From: DASPWW01 sp963756745
Lineage (GTDB): Bacteria > Actinomycetota > Thermoleophilia > Solirubrobacterales > 70-9
Assembly: GCA_963756745.1 (NCBI GenBank)
Contig: CAVWOU010000010.1
Location: forward strand, 558,001-622,000
DNA: 64,000 nucleotides
Reading direction: 5' to 3'
The notes under the pieces were generated by a model. It had not been told where the DNA came from and ran no database searches. It saw only the letters and a list, made by a program, of their open reading frames with translations. The position numbers and the translations under genes were made by a program. Within the stretch, counting starts at the first letter, position 1. Each line of letters starts with the position of its first letter. Below, piece after piece: positions 50,746-57,715 of the stretch.

Positions 50746-51822
50746 ATGGGTAGGAAGGCAATCATGGTCTGGGGCAGGATGCCGCTGAAGCGGAACGTCG
50801 CCCGCTCCGGGCTGATCGCTCTGCTGCTTGCCCTCGGTGCATTGGGCCTCGCCGTCGTGGGCTTGGCCGCCACCGCGAGCACCGCCAGCGCGAGGTCCCT
50901 TACCCCGTGGTACTGCCCACCTCTGCCGACGGCCCCGACTACTGTCGACGGGGGCCACGGCCTTTGGGTCGATTCACCGCATGCCAAGGGCTGCATTGAT
51001 GTTTCGTTGCATCCTGGCTTCTGGAGCTGGTTCTATGCTGGTTCCTGCTTCGTCGGGTGCGGGGGACCCTTCGACTTCGGCGACCGGCGGGTCGGAACGA
51101 CGAGTCCGGCGCAGCGCTTTGCGCTGGTGATCGAGGGCAACGACTTCCCTTCGGCGGGCCCTGGTGAACCCGAGATTCCTCACACCTTCAGCCCCAGCAT
51201 CAGCGTCTCCGGCGACTACGCCCAGACAAATAACTGCCCACGGACGTTCTCGCCTGCCCCCGGCCGAGAGCCTCCGCAGATCCAGGGGTGCATCATCACC
51301 GTCACCTTCGCCCCCACGGGCACCGGGCCGAAGCACGGCACCCTGAGCACCGGAACCGATGCCTCCACGTCCGAATGGTGCGGCGGTTGCCCCGCGGCAA
51401 CGGGCCCGACGGTGGAGCTCAGCGGACGCGGGGTCACGACCCGGACTCCGCGGGCCCTGCCCCTGTTGCTCTCGGCGGAGCGCTACGGTGGGCAGCGGAC
51501 GCTTCGCGCCATCGCGAAAAGACCGTTCACGCTTCACGCCACCACGAACAACGACTCCACCGTGGTGGTCAGTGGCGGCGTCAAGAAGACCACGAAGCGA
51601 CTCGCGGCCGGCGAAAAGACCAAGATCAAGGCCAAGCTCAACCACCTGAAGCGGCTCAAGGAGAAGTCCGGGGCGGGGAAACCCGACCGCATAGAGGTCA
51701 AGATCAAGTTCGCGGCGACCGATGAGTTCGGCCAAACGGCCACCGAGAAGTTCACGACCACGATCTGTCGCCATGTGACCCCCAAGCCAGGCCATGACCC
51801 AGGCACCTGCCACTACAAATAG
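50746..51822 (+). CDS. Choice-of-anchor D domain secreted protein (array cargo)
   Basis: A 358-residue protein with a signal peptide (LIALLLALGALGLAVVGLAA to about residue 45), a Hydin/anchor-D-like domain (FDFGDRRVGTTSPAQRFALV ... CIITVTFAPTGTGPKHGTLS) and a lysine-rich C-terminal domain (GGVKKTTKRLAAGEKTKIKA). It is the intact paralogue of the frameshifted gene at 36074. Location: cell surface or outside. Confidence 0.8.
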   Translation: MGRKAIMVWGRMPLKRNVARSGLIALLLALGALGLAVVGLAATASTASARSLTPWYCPPLPTAPTTVDGGHGLWVDSPHAKGCIDVSLHPGFWSWFYAGSCFVGCGGPFDFGDRRVGTTSPAQRFALVIEGNDFPSAGPGEPEIPHTFSPSISVSGDYAQTNNCPRTFSPAPGREPPQIQGCIITVTFAPTGTGPKHGTLSTGTDASTSEWCGGCPAATGPTVELSGRGVTTRTPRALPLLLSAERYGGQRTLRAIAKRPFTLHATTNNDSTVVVSGGVKKTTKRLAAGEKTKIKAKLNHLKRLKEKSGAGKPDRIEVKIKFAATDEFGQTATEKFTTTICRHVTPKPGHDPGTCHYK

Positions 51823-51907
51823 GCGTGGTCGCGGCAGCTAGGTTGGGCACTACTAGTACGGGAGATGGGGCAGGCGCGTGTCGCTAGCCACGGAAGGGAA
51901 GGACGAG
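51823..51907 (+). promoter_or_regulatory. Leader module, shortened copy D
   Basis: It keeps GCGGCAGCTAGGTTGGGCAC, GGGAGATGGGGCAGGCGCG and the SD GGAAGGGAAGGACGAG before ATG 51908, but lacks the TGTGAC palindrome. Confidence 0.68.
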
Positions 51908-52078
51908 ATGGGTAAGCGATTCGCGATTGTGATCGGCGTCGCTGCGGCGGGCGTGATGGCGCTCGGTGCGCAGACGGCGTTGGTGGCGACCTTCAGGCAT
52001 TTCGAGGGCACCGTGGAGGGCGGCGGCCGGCGGGCCTCTCTTTTCCGAGTCCTCGAAGCTGCCGGGCTGCGGGAGTAG
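51908..52078 (+). CDS. Chimeric ORF: PD40 signal peptide fused to SnoaL tail
   Basis: 56 residues. The first about 22 (MGKRFAIVIGVAAAGVMALG...) equal the signal peptide of the PD40 gene at 41689. A short linker (TALVATFRHFEGTVEGGGRR) leads to VLEAAGLRE and TAG, the array tail, in frame. A GCG spacer and a mini-head follow. It looks like the product of deletion or recombination that removed the propeller. Possibly a small secreted peptide, more likely a relic. Confidence 0.75.
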   Translation: MGKRFAIVIGVAAAGVMALGAQTALVATFRHFEGTVEGGGRRASLFRVLEAAGLRE

Positions 52079-52081
52079 GCG

Positions 52082-52132
52082 ATGTCTCAGGAGAACGTCG
52101 AGGCGATCGCGCTCGGCGGCGCCTCGGGCTGA
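52082..52132 (+). other. SnoaL-head mini-ORF (second copy)
   Basis: ATG 52082, MSQENVEAIALGGASG, TGA. It is separated by GCG from the chimeric ORF, so the array junction is intact even though both flanking genes are relics. Confidence 0.8.
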
Positions 52133-52310
52133 CGGTCCGTGCCTTCGCCGCCTAGACCACGCCTAGCCCGGCCCCTATGTACCGAACGTGTACCGCCGTG
52201 TCGCAGCCTTCTGGCTGTCAAACAGGCACCGAGCCTCGCGCTCATCGGGAGGCCAGGCCCGAGGCCACGACACCAAGGAGGCCCGAAATGAGGGCTCACG
52301 GAAACGAAGG
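52082..52310 (+). repeat. Long direct repeat, copy 2
   Basis: It matches 50382-50604 over about 220 bp, 1.7 kb apart. In this copy the repeat runs into the start of the 52288 gene, whose SD (AAGGAGG) and first codons lie within the repeat. Confidence 0.85.
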
Positions 52311-52893
52311 ACGACTGGGTAGGCGATTCCTGCTTGCGGCGGGGCTGATCATCGCCCTGGTGGTGCCGTCCGCCGCATTCGGCATCTCGTTCTATCCGAA
52401 ATGTGATCAGCGATGCGACCCGCCGATCGGCTGGATGGAGGTCGAGCGCGTGAATGGGAAGAACAAACGGGTCGAGGCCGTGAACTTCTACCAGTTCAGA
52501 GTCAAGTGCCCGACGAGCGGGCCGACGACAGTCCAGACGGATCTGGACAAACCCATCACCGGCGATATCGTCCGAAGCGAAATAGCCATCGATGCCAAGG
52601 TCCAGCACAGGAAGTGGCACTTCAACGAACTGGTCCGCGACGCCGTCGGGCGCAGCAGCAACGAGCGGATCGACGCGACGATCAACTTCCGGGGCAAGTT
52701 CCGGAAGCACAACAAGGACAAGGCCGATGGCACCCTGGAGGTCACGCTGGAGGGCGGCGCGACGTATCTGGATCTGGATGTGAGCGGCACCGAGCCGATC
52801 GTTACCGAGCGGCCGATCGTTAATTTCGAACCCGAGGACTGCCACGGCGTCCAGCACTTCCACGTCGATGGCCTGCGCTCGCAGGATCGGTAG
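52288..52893 (+). CDS. Secreted hypothetical protein (array cargo)
   Basis: 201 residues, signal peptide (RRFLLAAGLIIALVVPSAAFG), then a beta-rich domain with three or four cysteines (YPKCDQRCDPP, KCPTSG, EDCHG). No domain recognised. ATG 52288 follows AAGGAGG. An orphan tail lies 88 bp downstream. Confidence 0.72.
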   Translation: MRAHGNEGRLGRRFLLAAGLIIALVVPSAAFGISFYPKCDQRCDPPIGWMEVERVNGKNKRVEAVNFYQFRVKCPTSGPTTVQTDLDKPITGDIVRSEIAIDAKVQHRKWHFNELVRDAVGRSSNERIDATINFRGKFRKHNKDKADGTLEVTLEGGATYLDLDVSGTEPIVTERPIVNFEPEDCHGVQHFHVDGLRSQDR

Positions 52894-52980
52894 GCGCTAC
52901 ACGCGTTCCAGCAGCGCCTTCCGCTTCTAGATCGTTGGGAGTGGATGCTTTGCGCTCGCAGCCCGGCGGATAATCCGAGC

Positions 52981-53010
52981 GCCCTCGAAGCCGCCGGGCT
53001 GCGGGAGTAG
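52981..53010 (+). repeat. Orphan SnoaL tail after the 52288 gene
   Basis: An exact tail (A-L-E-A-A-G-L-R-E, TAG, then GCG) with no ATG after the spacer. The 323-bp gap 52894-53216 holds this tail, the 45-bp repeat and the SD region of the next gene. Confidence 0.9.
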
Positions 53011-53047
53011 GCGGGCACTCCGGTTTCTTTAGAGGCGGTTTCCCGGC

Positions 53048-53092
53048 TCACTGTGCCACCGCGCTGCGCAAAAACGCCGCGACCGATCACGG
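53048..53092 (+). repeat. 45-bp direct repeat, copy 1
   Basis: TCACTGTGCCACCGCGCTGC through GATCACGG is identical to 56748-56792, 3,700 bp away. In copy 2 a leaderless promoter follows at once; here it is followed by CAGTGCTCC and no promoter. Confidence 0.95.
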
Positions 53093-53216
53093 CAGTGCTC
53101 CCGCGCTGCGAGCAGCCGCGCCAGGAGTACGCTCCGAGCCAGGTACTGATGCAGGAGTCGGGGTAGGCCGTCCGGCCTGCGGCCACCCAGGGAAGGAAGG
53201 ACGACAGGAGGACGAC

Positions 53217-53696
53217 ATGGCAAGACGATCGGCGATTGTGCTCAGTGTGACCGCGACTCTCGCGGCGCTCGGGGTGGCCCTGCTCGCGATCCCGGCCTCG
53301 GCCGCGACCGAGTACCAGTTCAAGCTCTTCGAGAAGCAGTCGTTCCAGAGTGTCCCCGCCAATCCCGAGCCGGGCAAGGGGTTCCGGTACACGGGGAAGA
53401 TGTTCGATCCGCAGAATCGCGACAACCGTGTCGGTAGTGACCGCGGTAAGTGCACGATCAAGCCACACGACGCGGTCAAGTGTCAGGGGACCACTCACCT
53501 CGACGGTCAGATCGGTGGCCTCGGCGACATCGAATACCGCGGCACCGCTACGCGACGCAACCTCGGGTTCAACGTGGTCGGTGGCTCCGGCGACTTCGAG
53601 GGGGCCACCGGCGAGACCGGGTTCCGCAACCTGAACGAAAACGGAACGAAGATCATGACCAAGTGGGACTTCGTCGTCCCCGACGACGGGAGATGA
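53217..53696 (+). CDS. Secreted allene-oxide-cyclase-barrel-like protein (array cargo)
   Basis: 159 residues with a signal peptide (MARRSAIVLSVTATLAALGV...AIPASA). The mature part (FRYTGKMFDPQNRDNRVGSD, CTIKPHDAVKCQGTTHLDGQ, GGSGDFEGATGE) has the AOC/dirigent-type beta-barrel pattern with one likely disulfide. Role unknown. An unusual double SD (GGAAGGACGACAGGAGGACGAC) precedes the ATG. Confidence 0.75.
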   Translation: MARRSAIVLSVTATLAALGVALLAIPASAATEYQFKLFEKQSFQSVPANPEPGKGFRYTGKMFDPQNRDNRVGSDRGKCTIKPHDAVKCQGTTHLDGQIGGLGDIEYRGTATRRNLGFNVVGGSGDFEGATGETGFRNLNENGTKIMTKWDFVVPDDGR

Positions 53697-53760
53697 GAGG
53701 CTGAGCGACGGCACCGGGCGGCGAATCCTCCGCCCGGTGTTTGCTCGGTAGCCCTCGGTA

Positions 53761-53790
53761 GGCCTCGAAGCCGCCGGGCTGCGGGAGTAG
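53761..53790 (+). repeat. Orphan SnoaL tail after the AOC-like gene
   Basis: Tail with first codon GGC (Gly) instead of GCC, otherwise exact. TAG and GCG follow; the next head is only reached after a new promoter. Confidence 0.9.
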
Positions 53791-53845
53791 GCGCTCGCGC
53801 TCAGCCGTCCTCGCGTGCGGCACGCTTCGCGCTAGGTATGCGCGG

Positions 53846-53860
53846 GATACTGAGCGGGCG
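53846..53860 (+). promoter_or_regulatory. Leaderless promoter, third plus run
   Basis: GATACT (53846-53851) plus GAGCGGGCG plus ATG 53861. The upstream block GCGCTCAGCCGTCCTCGC (53802-53819) is shared with the promoters at 45515 and 57296. Confidence 0.7.
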
Positions 53861-54262
53861 ATGTCGCAGGAGAACGTGGAGATCGTGCGGCAGTACTTCC
53901 GCGCGTATGACCGGGGTGGCTGGGACGCACTTGCCGAGTTCTGGCACCGGGACATCAACTGGCGCGCGGCCGAGGGCGCGCTGGATGACGTCGGCCTCAT
54001 GGAGGGTCCCGACGCGTTGCGTCACTACTACGAGCAATGGGAGGACACGTTCGACACCATGCGGGCGGAGGTTGAGGAGCTTGTCGACGCCGGAGACCAG
54101 GTCGTCGCCGTCGTACGCGGGATCGGGCGGATGAAGGAGAGCGAGGCAGAGGTCGACATCCGCTACGCGATCGTCTTCTCGATTCGGGACGGCAAGGTCG
54201 CCGCGGGGCGCGAGTACCTCACTCGCGAGGAAGCCCTCGAAGCCGCCGGGCTTGCGGAGTAG
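53861..54262 (+). CDS. SnoaL-like array member 24
   Basis: 133 residues: MSQENVEIVRQYFRAYDRGG, tail EALEAAGLAE. It is the near-identical partner of 42328 on the other strand, 11 kb away. Confidence 0.88.
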   Translation: MSQENVEIVRQYFRAYDRGGWDALAEFWHRDINWRAAEGALDDVGLMEGPDALRHYYEQWEDTFDTMRAEVEELVDAGDQVVAVVRGIGRMKESEAEVDIRYAIVFSIRDGKVAAGREYLTREEALEAAGLAE

Positions 54263-54265
54263 GCG

Positions 54266-54667
54266 ATGTCGCAGGAGAACGTCGAGATCGTGCGGCAAGC
54301 GGTCGCCGCCTTTATTGAGGGTGAGTACGAACGCCTCATCGAGTTGGCTGACCCGCAGATCGAGTACGACGTTTCCCGAACAAGCCCCGAGAGCCGGGTG
54401 GTTCGCGGACGCGAGGAAGTGCTTGCGGTGCTCGAGGAGTGGGTCGACACATGGGACGAGCACCAGGTGGAGTTGGTCGAGCTCATTGATGCCGGAGAGG
54501 AGCGGGTCGTGGCGGTGATTTACGAACGAGGCAAGCTCAAGGGCAGCGATGCGTGGGTCGAGCACCCTCGCGGCATCGTCTACACCCTCCGCGATCAGCG
54601 GGTCCTCAGATACGAAGAACACGAAGACCGCGCACAGGCCCTCGAAGCCGCCGGGCTGTCGGAGTAG
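54266..54667 (+). CDS. SnoaL-like array member 25
   Basis: 133 residues: MSQENVEIVRQAVAAFIEGE, VVRGREEVLAVLEEWVDTWD, tail QALEAAGLSE. It is followed by a GCG spacer and a proline-rich mini-ORF instead of a member. Confidence 0.88.
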   Translation: MSQENVEIVRQAVAAFIEGEYERLIELADPQIEYDVSRTSPESRVVRGREEVLAVLEEWVDTWDEHQVELVELIDAGEERVVAVIYERGKLKGSDAWVEHPRGIVYTLRDQRVLRYEEHEDRAQALEAAGLSE

Positions 54668-54670
54668 GCG

Positions 54671-54763
54671 ATGTCGCGGGAGCACCCCGACCCCGTCCCG
54701 CCGGTCTCGCCCGTCCCCGACCCGAACCCCGAGCCCGTGCCGCCGGTTCCGCCTGTTCCCTGA
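54671..54763 (+). other. Head-fused proline-rich mini-ORF
   Basis: 30 residues: MSREHPDPVPPVSPVPDPNP then EPVPPVPPVP. It starts with the array head (MSRE) at the correct junction, then a low-complexity Pro-rich end. Probably a head spliced to foreign sequence. About 60 bp further, a promoter-like GATTCT-GAGCGGCCG precedes ATG 54836, whose frame stops after three codons (MSQ). Confidence 0.55.
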
Positions 54764-54976
54764 GCGCGGCTGCACCCGCCCCGATTCTGCCTGCGATACG
54801 ACCAGTTCGCTCTCGCGCGGGATTCTGAGCGGCCGATGTCCCAGTAGAACGTGACGCGAGCTGCGGAGCGTCTAGCTGGCCGCTACTCTGGACCGGCAGC
54901 GGTGTTATCGGTTCAGCTGCTGGACTTTGCACGTTAAGGGTGCGGGGGAGCCAAGGCAAAAGGGAGTGAGGTATGG

Positions 54977-55489
54977 ATGCGGAAGCGAGTTCTGTTCGCC
55001 ACTCTCGCCGCTGCAGCACTGCTCGTCGTCCCCGTTGCGGGCGCCGAGGCAAAGCCGGACGGAGATGGCGGCGCGACGAAGTCGAAGAAGTGCGAGAAGC
55101 CGAAGCAGGTCGGCTTCAAGGTCAAGGGCACGTTGCTGGCCGGCTCAGACCTGACCACCATCGACATGGCGGTCAGCCACGCCAACAGGCACGCCCGCGA
55201 CTGGCTGGCTGAAAACGCCCCGAGCTTTGAGCTACTTGGCTTTCTCGTAGATGACGAAGGTGACGAGAACATCAAGTTCATCGGCGTCACCGACATCCTC
55301 ACCGACACGAACGTAACGGTTGGCTTCGAGGACGCGGTGGGTGACGAGTTCCGGGTCAAGCTGAAGGGCAAGCTGGAGCTCCTCAAGCACGGCTGCGAGG
55401 ACGCCGTGGAGGACGCCGTGCTCGAGGAGGACGCCGTGCCCGAGGTGGACGTGAGGAAGGTCAAGGTCAAGGCGACGGAGACGGACTAG
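54977..55489 (+). CDS. Secreted hypothetical protein (array cargo)
   Basis: 170 residues: signal peptide (RVLFATLAAAALLVVPVAGAEA), lysine-rich segment, a beta-rich middle (VGFKVKGTLLAGSDLTTIDM), and an acidic end with a thrice-repeated GAGGACGCCGTG (EDAV). No family recognised. GGGAGTGAGG lies upstream. Confidence 0.7.
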   Translation: MRKRVLFATLAAAALLVVPVAGAEAKPDGDGGATKSKKCEKPKQVGFKVKGTLLAGSDLTTIDMAVSHANRHARDWLAENAPSFELLGFLVDDEGDENIKFIGVTDILTDTNVTVGFEDAVGDEFRVKLKGKLELLKHGCEDAVEDAVLEEDAVPEVDVRKVKVKATETD

Positions 55490-55569
55490 CCCCTAGCGAA
55501 GCGACGGGCTAACAAGCAGAGAGGTTGAGGGCAAGGTTGGACCTTGCCCTCACTTCTTCGAGGAGCGAC

Positions 55570-55599
55570 ACCCTCGAAGCCGCCGGGCTGCGGGAGTAG
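55570..55599 (+). repeat. Orphan SnoaL tail after the 54977 gene
   Basis: Codons T-L-E-A-A-G-L-R-E, TAG, spacer GGG, then ATG with a five-codon ORF (MYLGY). The junction geometry is kept but the next head is destroyed. Confidence 0.9.
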
Positions 55600-55685
55600 G
55601 GGATGTACCTGGGCTATTGACACTCTCAGTCGTGGCAAAAGTGCTACGACTTACGCACCGGGGCAACCAGCAGGAGAGTCGACAC

Positions 55686-56150
55686 ATGCATCGACGCAAG
55701 GGCTTGACAGCGGCGATCGTCGGCGTCATCTCGATCGCGCTCGCGGTCGGTGCCGTGGGCGGCGCCCTCGCCGCCAACAGCACCGTGAGCGCCAAGCTCA
55801 GTGGCAAGGCCGAGGTGCCCGGCCCTGGAGAGGATGCCGGTTCCGGCGAGGCCGATCTGACGCTGAAGAAGAAGAAAAAGAAGATCTCCTTCAACATCAG
55901 CTTCGAGGGGATCGAGAACCCGGTCGCCGGCCACATCCATAAGGGCACAAAGAAGGTCGCCGGCCCGATCAAGGTGACGCTGTTCGACGAGCCGGCGGGC
56001 GTGACTTCTTCGACGGTATCGGGCACCGTCAATGCGAAGAAGAAGCTGATCAAGAAGATCAAGAACGATCCGAACGGCTGGTACGTGAACCTGCACACGC
56101 CCGACTTCCCGGACGGCGCGATCCGCGGCCAGCTAAAGCCGGGCGGCTAG
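55686..56150 (+). CDS. CHRD-domain secreted protein (array cargo)
   Basis: 154 residues: signal peptide (GLTAAIVGVISIALAVGAVG...), then a CHRD domain (AEVPGPGEDAGSGEADLTL, GIENPVAGHIHKG, GWYVNLHTPDFPDGAIRGQL). The lysine run KKKKKKI is notable. Extracellular; function of CHRD proteins is not settled. ATG 55686 follows CAGGAGAG. Confidence 0.82.
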   Translation: MHRRKGLTAAIVGVISIALAVGAVGGALAANSTVSAKLSGKAEVPGPGEDAGSGEADLTLKKKKKKISFNISFEGIENPVAGHIHKGTKKVAGPIKVTLFDEPAGVTSSTVSGTVNAKKKLIKKIKNDPNGWYVNLHTPDFPDGAIRGQLKPGG

Positions 56151-56173
56151 GGACTCGTTCGCCGATCACACAG

Positions 56174-56203
56174 GCCCTCGAAGCCGCCGGGCGGCGGGAG
56201 TAG
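56174..56203 (+). repeat. Orphan SnoaL tail after the CHRD gene
   Basis: Tail with Leu to Arg (CTG to CGG), then TAG, 24 bp past the CHRD stop. No spacer or head follows. Confidence 0.88.
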
Positions 56204-56333
56204 CGCCCCGTCTTTGGAGCTTCAGAGCACCGCTCGCTGCGCCAGCCGAGCGAGAACACGTCCGTGCACAAACACAGTAATACCGTTACCTGACCACGGG
56301 GCAGCTAACCGCCAAGCAGCGGCGCCAACGCGG

Positions 56334-56348
56334 GATACTGCGCGGGCG
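56334..56348 (+). promoter_or_regulatory. Leaderless promoter driving a mini-ORF and cargo gene
   Basis: GATACT (56334-56339), 9-nt GCGCGGGCG, ATG 56349. Confidence 0.65.
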
Positions 56349-56396
56349 ATGTCGCCGGAGCGCGACGACACTGCCCACAGAGGAGGAGAGAGTTGA
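56349..56396 (+). other. Head-derived leader peptide ORF
   Basis: MSPERDDTAHRGGES; its TGA overlaps the TTG start of the next gene (TTGA). GGAGGAGAG inside it is the SD for that gene. The array head has thus become an upstream ORF coupled to a foreign gene. Confidence 0.6.
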
Positions 56397-56665
56397 TCCT
56401 GGCAACGACGACGGTCAAGGATTTCGACCGCTTCTTGAATATCTTCTCAACCAAGGGCGCCGAGAAGCGAAAGGAGTACGGGTCCAAGGGTGCGACCGTC
56501 TTTCGCGATCCCAATGAGGACGACCGGGTCTGGGTGCTCTACGACTGGGATGAGGAGGGCTTGCAGAACTTCCTCTCCGACCCCAAGGTCCCGCCGATCG
56601 TTCAAGAAGCCGGGTACAAGGTTAGGCTCCAGGCGGCGGAGTTCGTCGGCCAGTACGACTCCTAG
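56393..56665 (+). CDS. Small dimeric-barrel-like protein (array cargo)
   Basis: 90 residues from TTG: ATTTVKDFDRFLNIFSTKGA, DRVWVLYDWDEEGLQNFLSD. It resembles ABM/GYD-type ferredoxin-like folds. Function unknown. The start is set by the SD GGAGGAGAG and the TTGA overlap. Confidence 0.7.
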   Translation: MILATTTVKDFDRFLNIFSTKGAEKRKEYGSKGATVFRDPNEDDRVWVLYDWDEEGLQNFLSDPKVPPIVQEAGYKVRLQAAEFVGQYDS

Positions 56666-56684
56666 CCCCAGGCCCCGAATCGGA

Positions 56685-56714
56685 CCCCTCGAAGCCGCCG
56701 GGCTGTCGCAGTAG
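56685..56714 (+). repeat. Orphan SnoaL tail after the ABM-like gene
   Basis: Codons P-L-E-A-A-G-L-S-Q and TAG, 20 bp past the stop. The spacer then reads ATG directly (TAGATG). Confidence 0.88.
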
Positions 56715-56747
56715 ATGCCCAGGGTCTTTTTGGACCCGTAGCGCCGG

Positions 56748-56792
56748 TCACTGTGCCACCGCGCTGCGCAAAAACGCCGCGACCGATCACGG
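56748..56792 (+). repeat. 45-bp direct repeat, copy 2
   Basis: Identical to 53048-53092. It abuts AGCGGGATACT, the leaderless promoter of the next gene, so it may be its upstream promoter region. Confidence 0.95.
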
Positions 56793-56797
56793 AGCGG

Positions 56798-56812
56798 GAT
56801 ACTGAGCGGGCG
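56798..56812 (+). promoter_or_regulatory. Leaderless promoter of member 26
   Basis: GATACT (56798-56803) plus GAGCGGGCG plus ATG 56813, directly after the 45-bp repeat. Confidence 0.7.
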
Positions 56813-57253
56813 ATGTCGGAGGAGAACGTCGAGATCGTGCGGCGTTACGTTGAGGAGGGGCCTGACGCCCCGGAACAGTTCGCGGCGTGGTTGACCCGAT
56901 TCTGGGAGTCCGACGGCGACTACTACCCGGTTCGCGCGTTCCCGGAGGCGAGGCCATGCCACGGACTCGAGGAGATCGTGCGCTTTTTTATCGAATGGCG
57001 TGCGGTTTGGGAGGGCTACCAGATGCATGTCAGGGACGCGACGGCGATTGCCGATGATCGCGTCCTCGCGCATGTACACATACGGGGGGAGGGACGCGCG
57101 AGCGGCGTCGTAATGGAAGGCGACGTTTATTTCTGCTTCTGGCTCCGGCATGGACGGTTCATCAGGGGCGAGGATCACCTGACTGAGAAGGGTGCGCTTC
57201 AGGCGCTCGGACTCAGCGGCGAAACCCTCGAAGCCGCCGGGCTGCGGGAGTAG
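56813..57253 (+). CDS. SnoaL-like array member 26 (tail appended)
   Basis: 146 residues: MSEENVEIVRRYVEEGPDAP, then EEIVRFFIEWRAVWEGY. The C-terminus reads LQALGLSGETLEAAGLRE: a first end resembling ALxALGLSG is followed by the standard tail, as if the 30-bp tail had been added to a complete gene. It stands alone. Confidence 0.85.
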   Translation: MSEENVEIVRRYVEEGPDAPEQFAAWLTRFWESDGDYYPVRAFPEARPCHGLEEIVRFFIEWRAVWEGYQMHVRDATAIADDRVLAHVHIRGEGRASGVVMEGDVYFCFWLRHGRFIRGEDHLTEKGALQALGLSGETLEAAGLRE

Positions 57254-57295
57254 ACGGTCGCGCTCAGCCGTCCTCGCTTGCAGCCCGCGTCGCGA

Positions 57296-57310
57296 GATAC
57301 TGCGTGGGCG
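57296..57310 (+). promoter_or_regulatory. Leaderless promoter of members 27-28
   Basis: GATACT (57296-57301), variant spacer GCGTGGGCG, ATG 57311; the block GCGCTCAGCCGTCCTCGC is at 57260. Confidence 0.68.
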
Positions 57311-57712
57311 ATGTCGGAGGAGAACGTGGAGATCGTGCGGCGCGGCTTCGAGGCGTTGAACCGGGGAGATATCGACGCCTGGCTTGAGTACTTCCACCCG
57401 GATGTAGAGTTCCACGACCTGCCGACCATCCCCGACGCTCCGGTCAGGCACGGTCATGACGACCTGCGGAAGTGGGTGGAGATGATGCAGGACGTCTGGT
57501 CGGAGGCGAGCTACTACGAGACCGAGGGGTTCACGACCGCAGGTGACTTTGTGATCGTCGCCGTTCGTGCCCACGGTTCGGGGCGAGGAAGCGGAGCACC
57601 GGTCGAGATCAGCTTCTTCAGCGTATTCGAGATGCGCAACGGGAAGGCCCAGCGGCTCTGGTCCTACTTTGACGAGGAGAAGGCCCTCGAAGCCGCCGGG
57701 CTGCGGGAGTAG
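57311..57712 (+). CDS. SnoaL-like array member 27
   Basis: 133 residues: MSEENVEIVRRGFEALNRGD, RHGHDDLRKWVEMMQDVWSE, tail KALEAAGLRE. Confidence 0.88.
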   Translation: MSEENVEIVRRGFEALNRGDIDAWLEYFHPDVEFHDLPTIPDAPVRHGHDDLRKWVEMMQDVWSEASYYETEGFTTAGDFVIVAVRAHGSGRGSGAPVEISFFSVFEMRNGKAQRLWSYFDEEKALEAAGLRE

Positions 57713-57715
57713 GCG

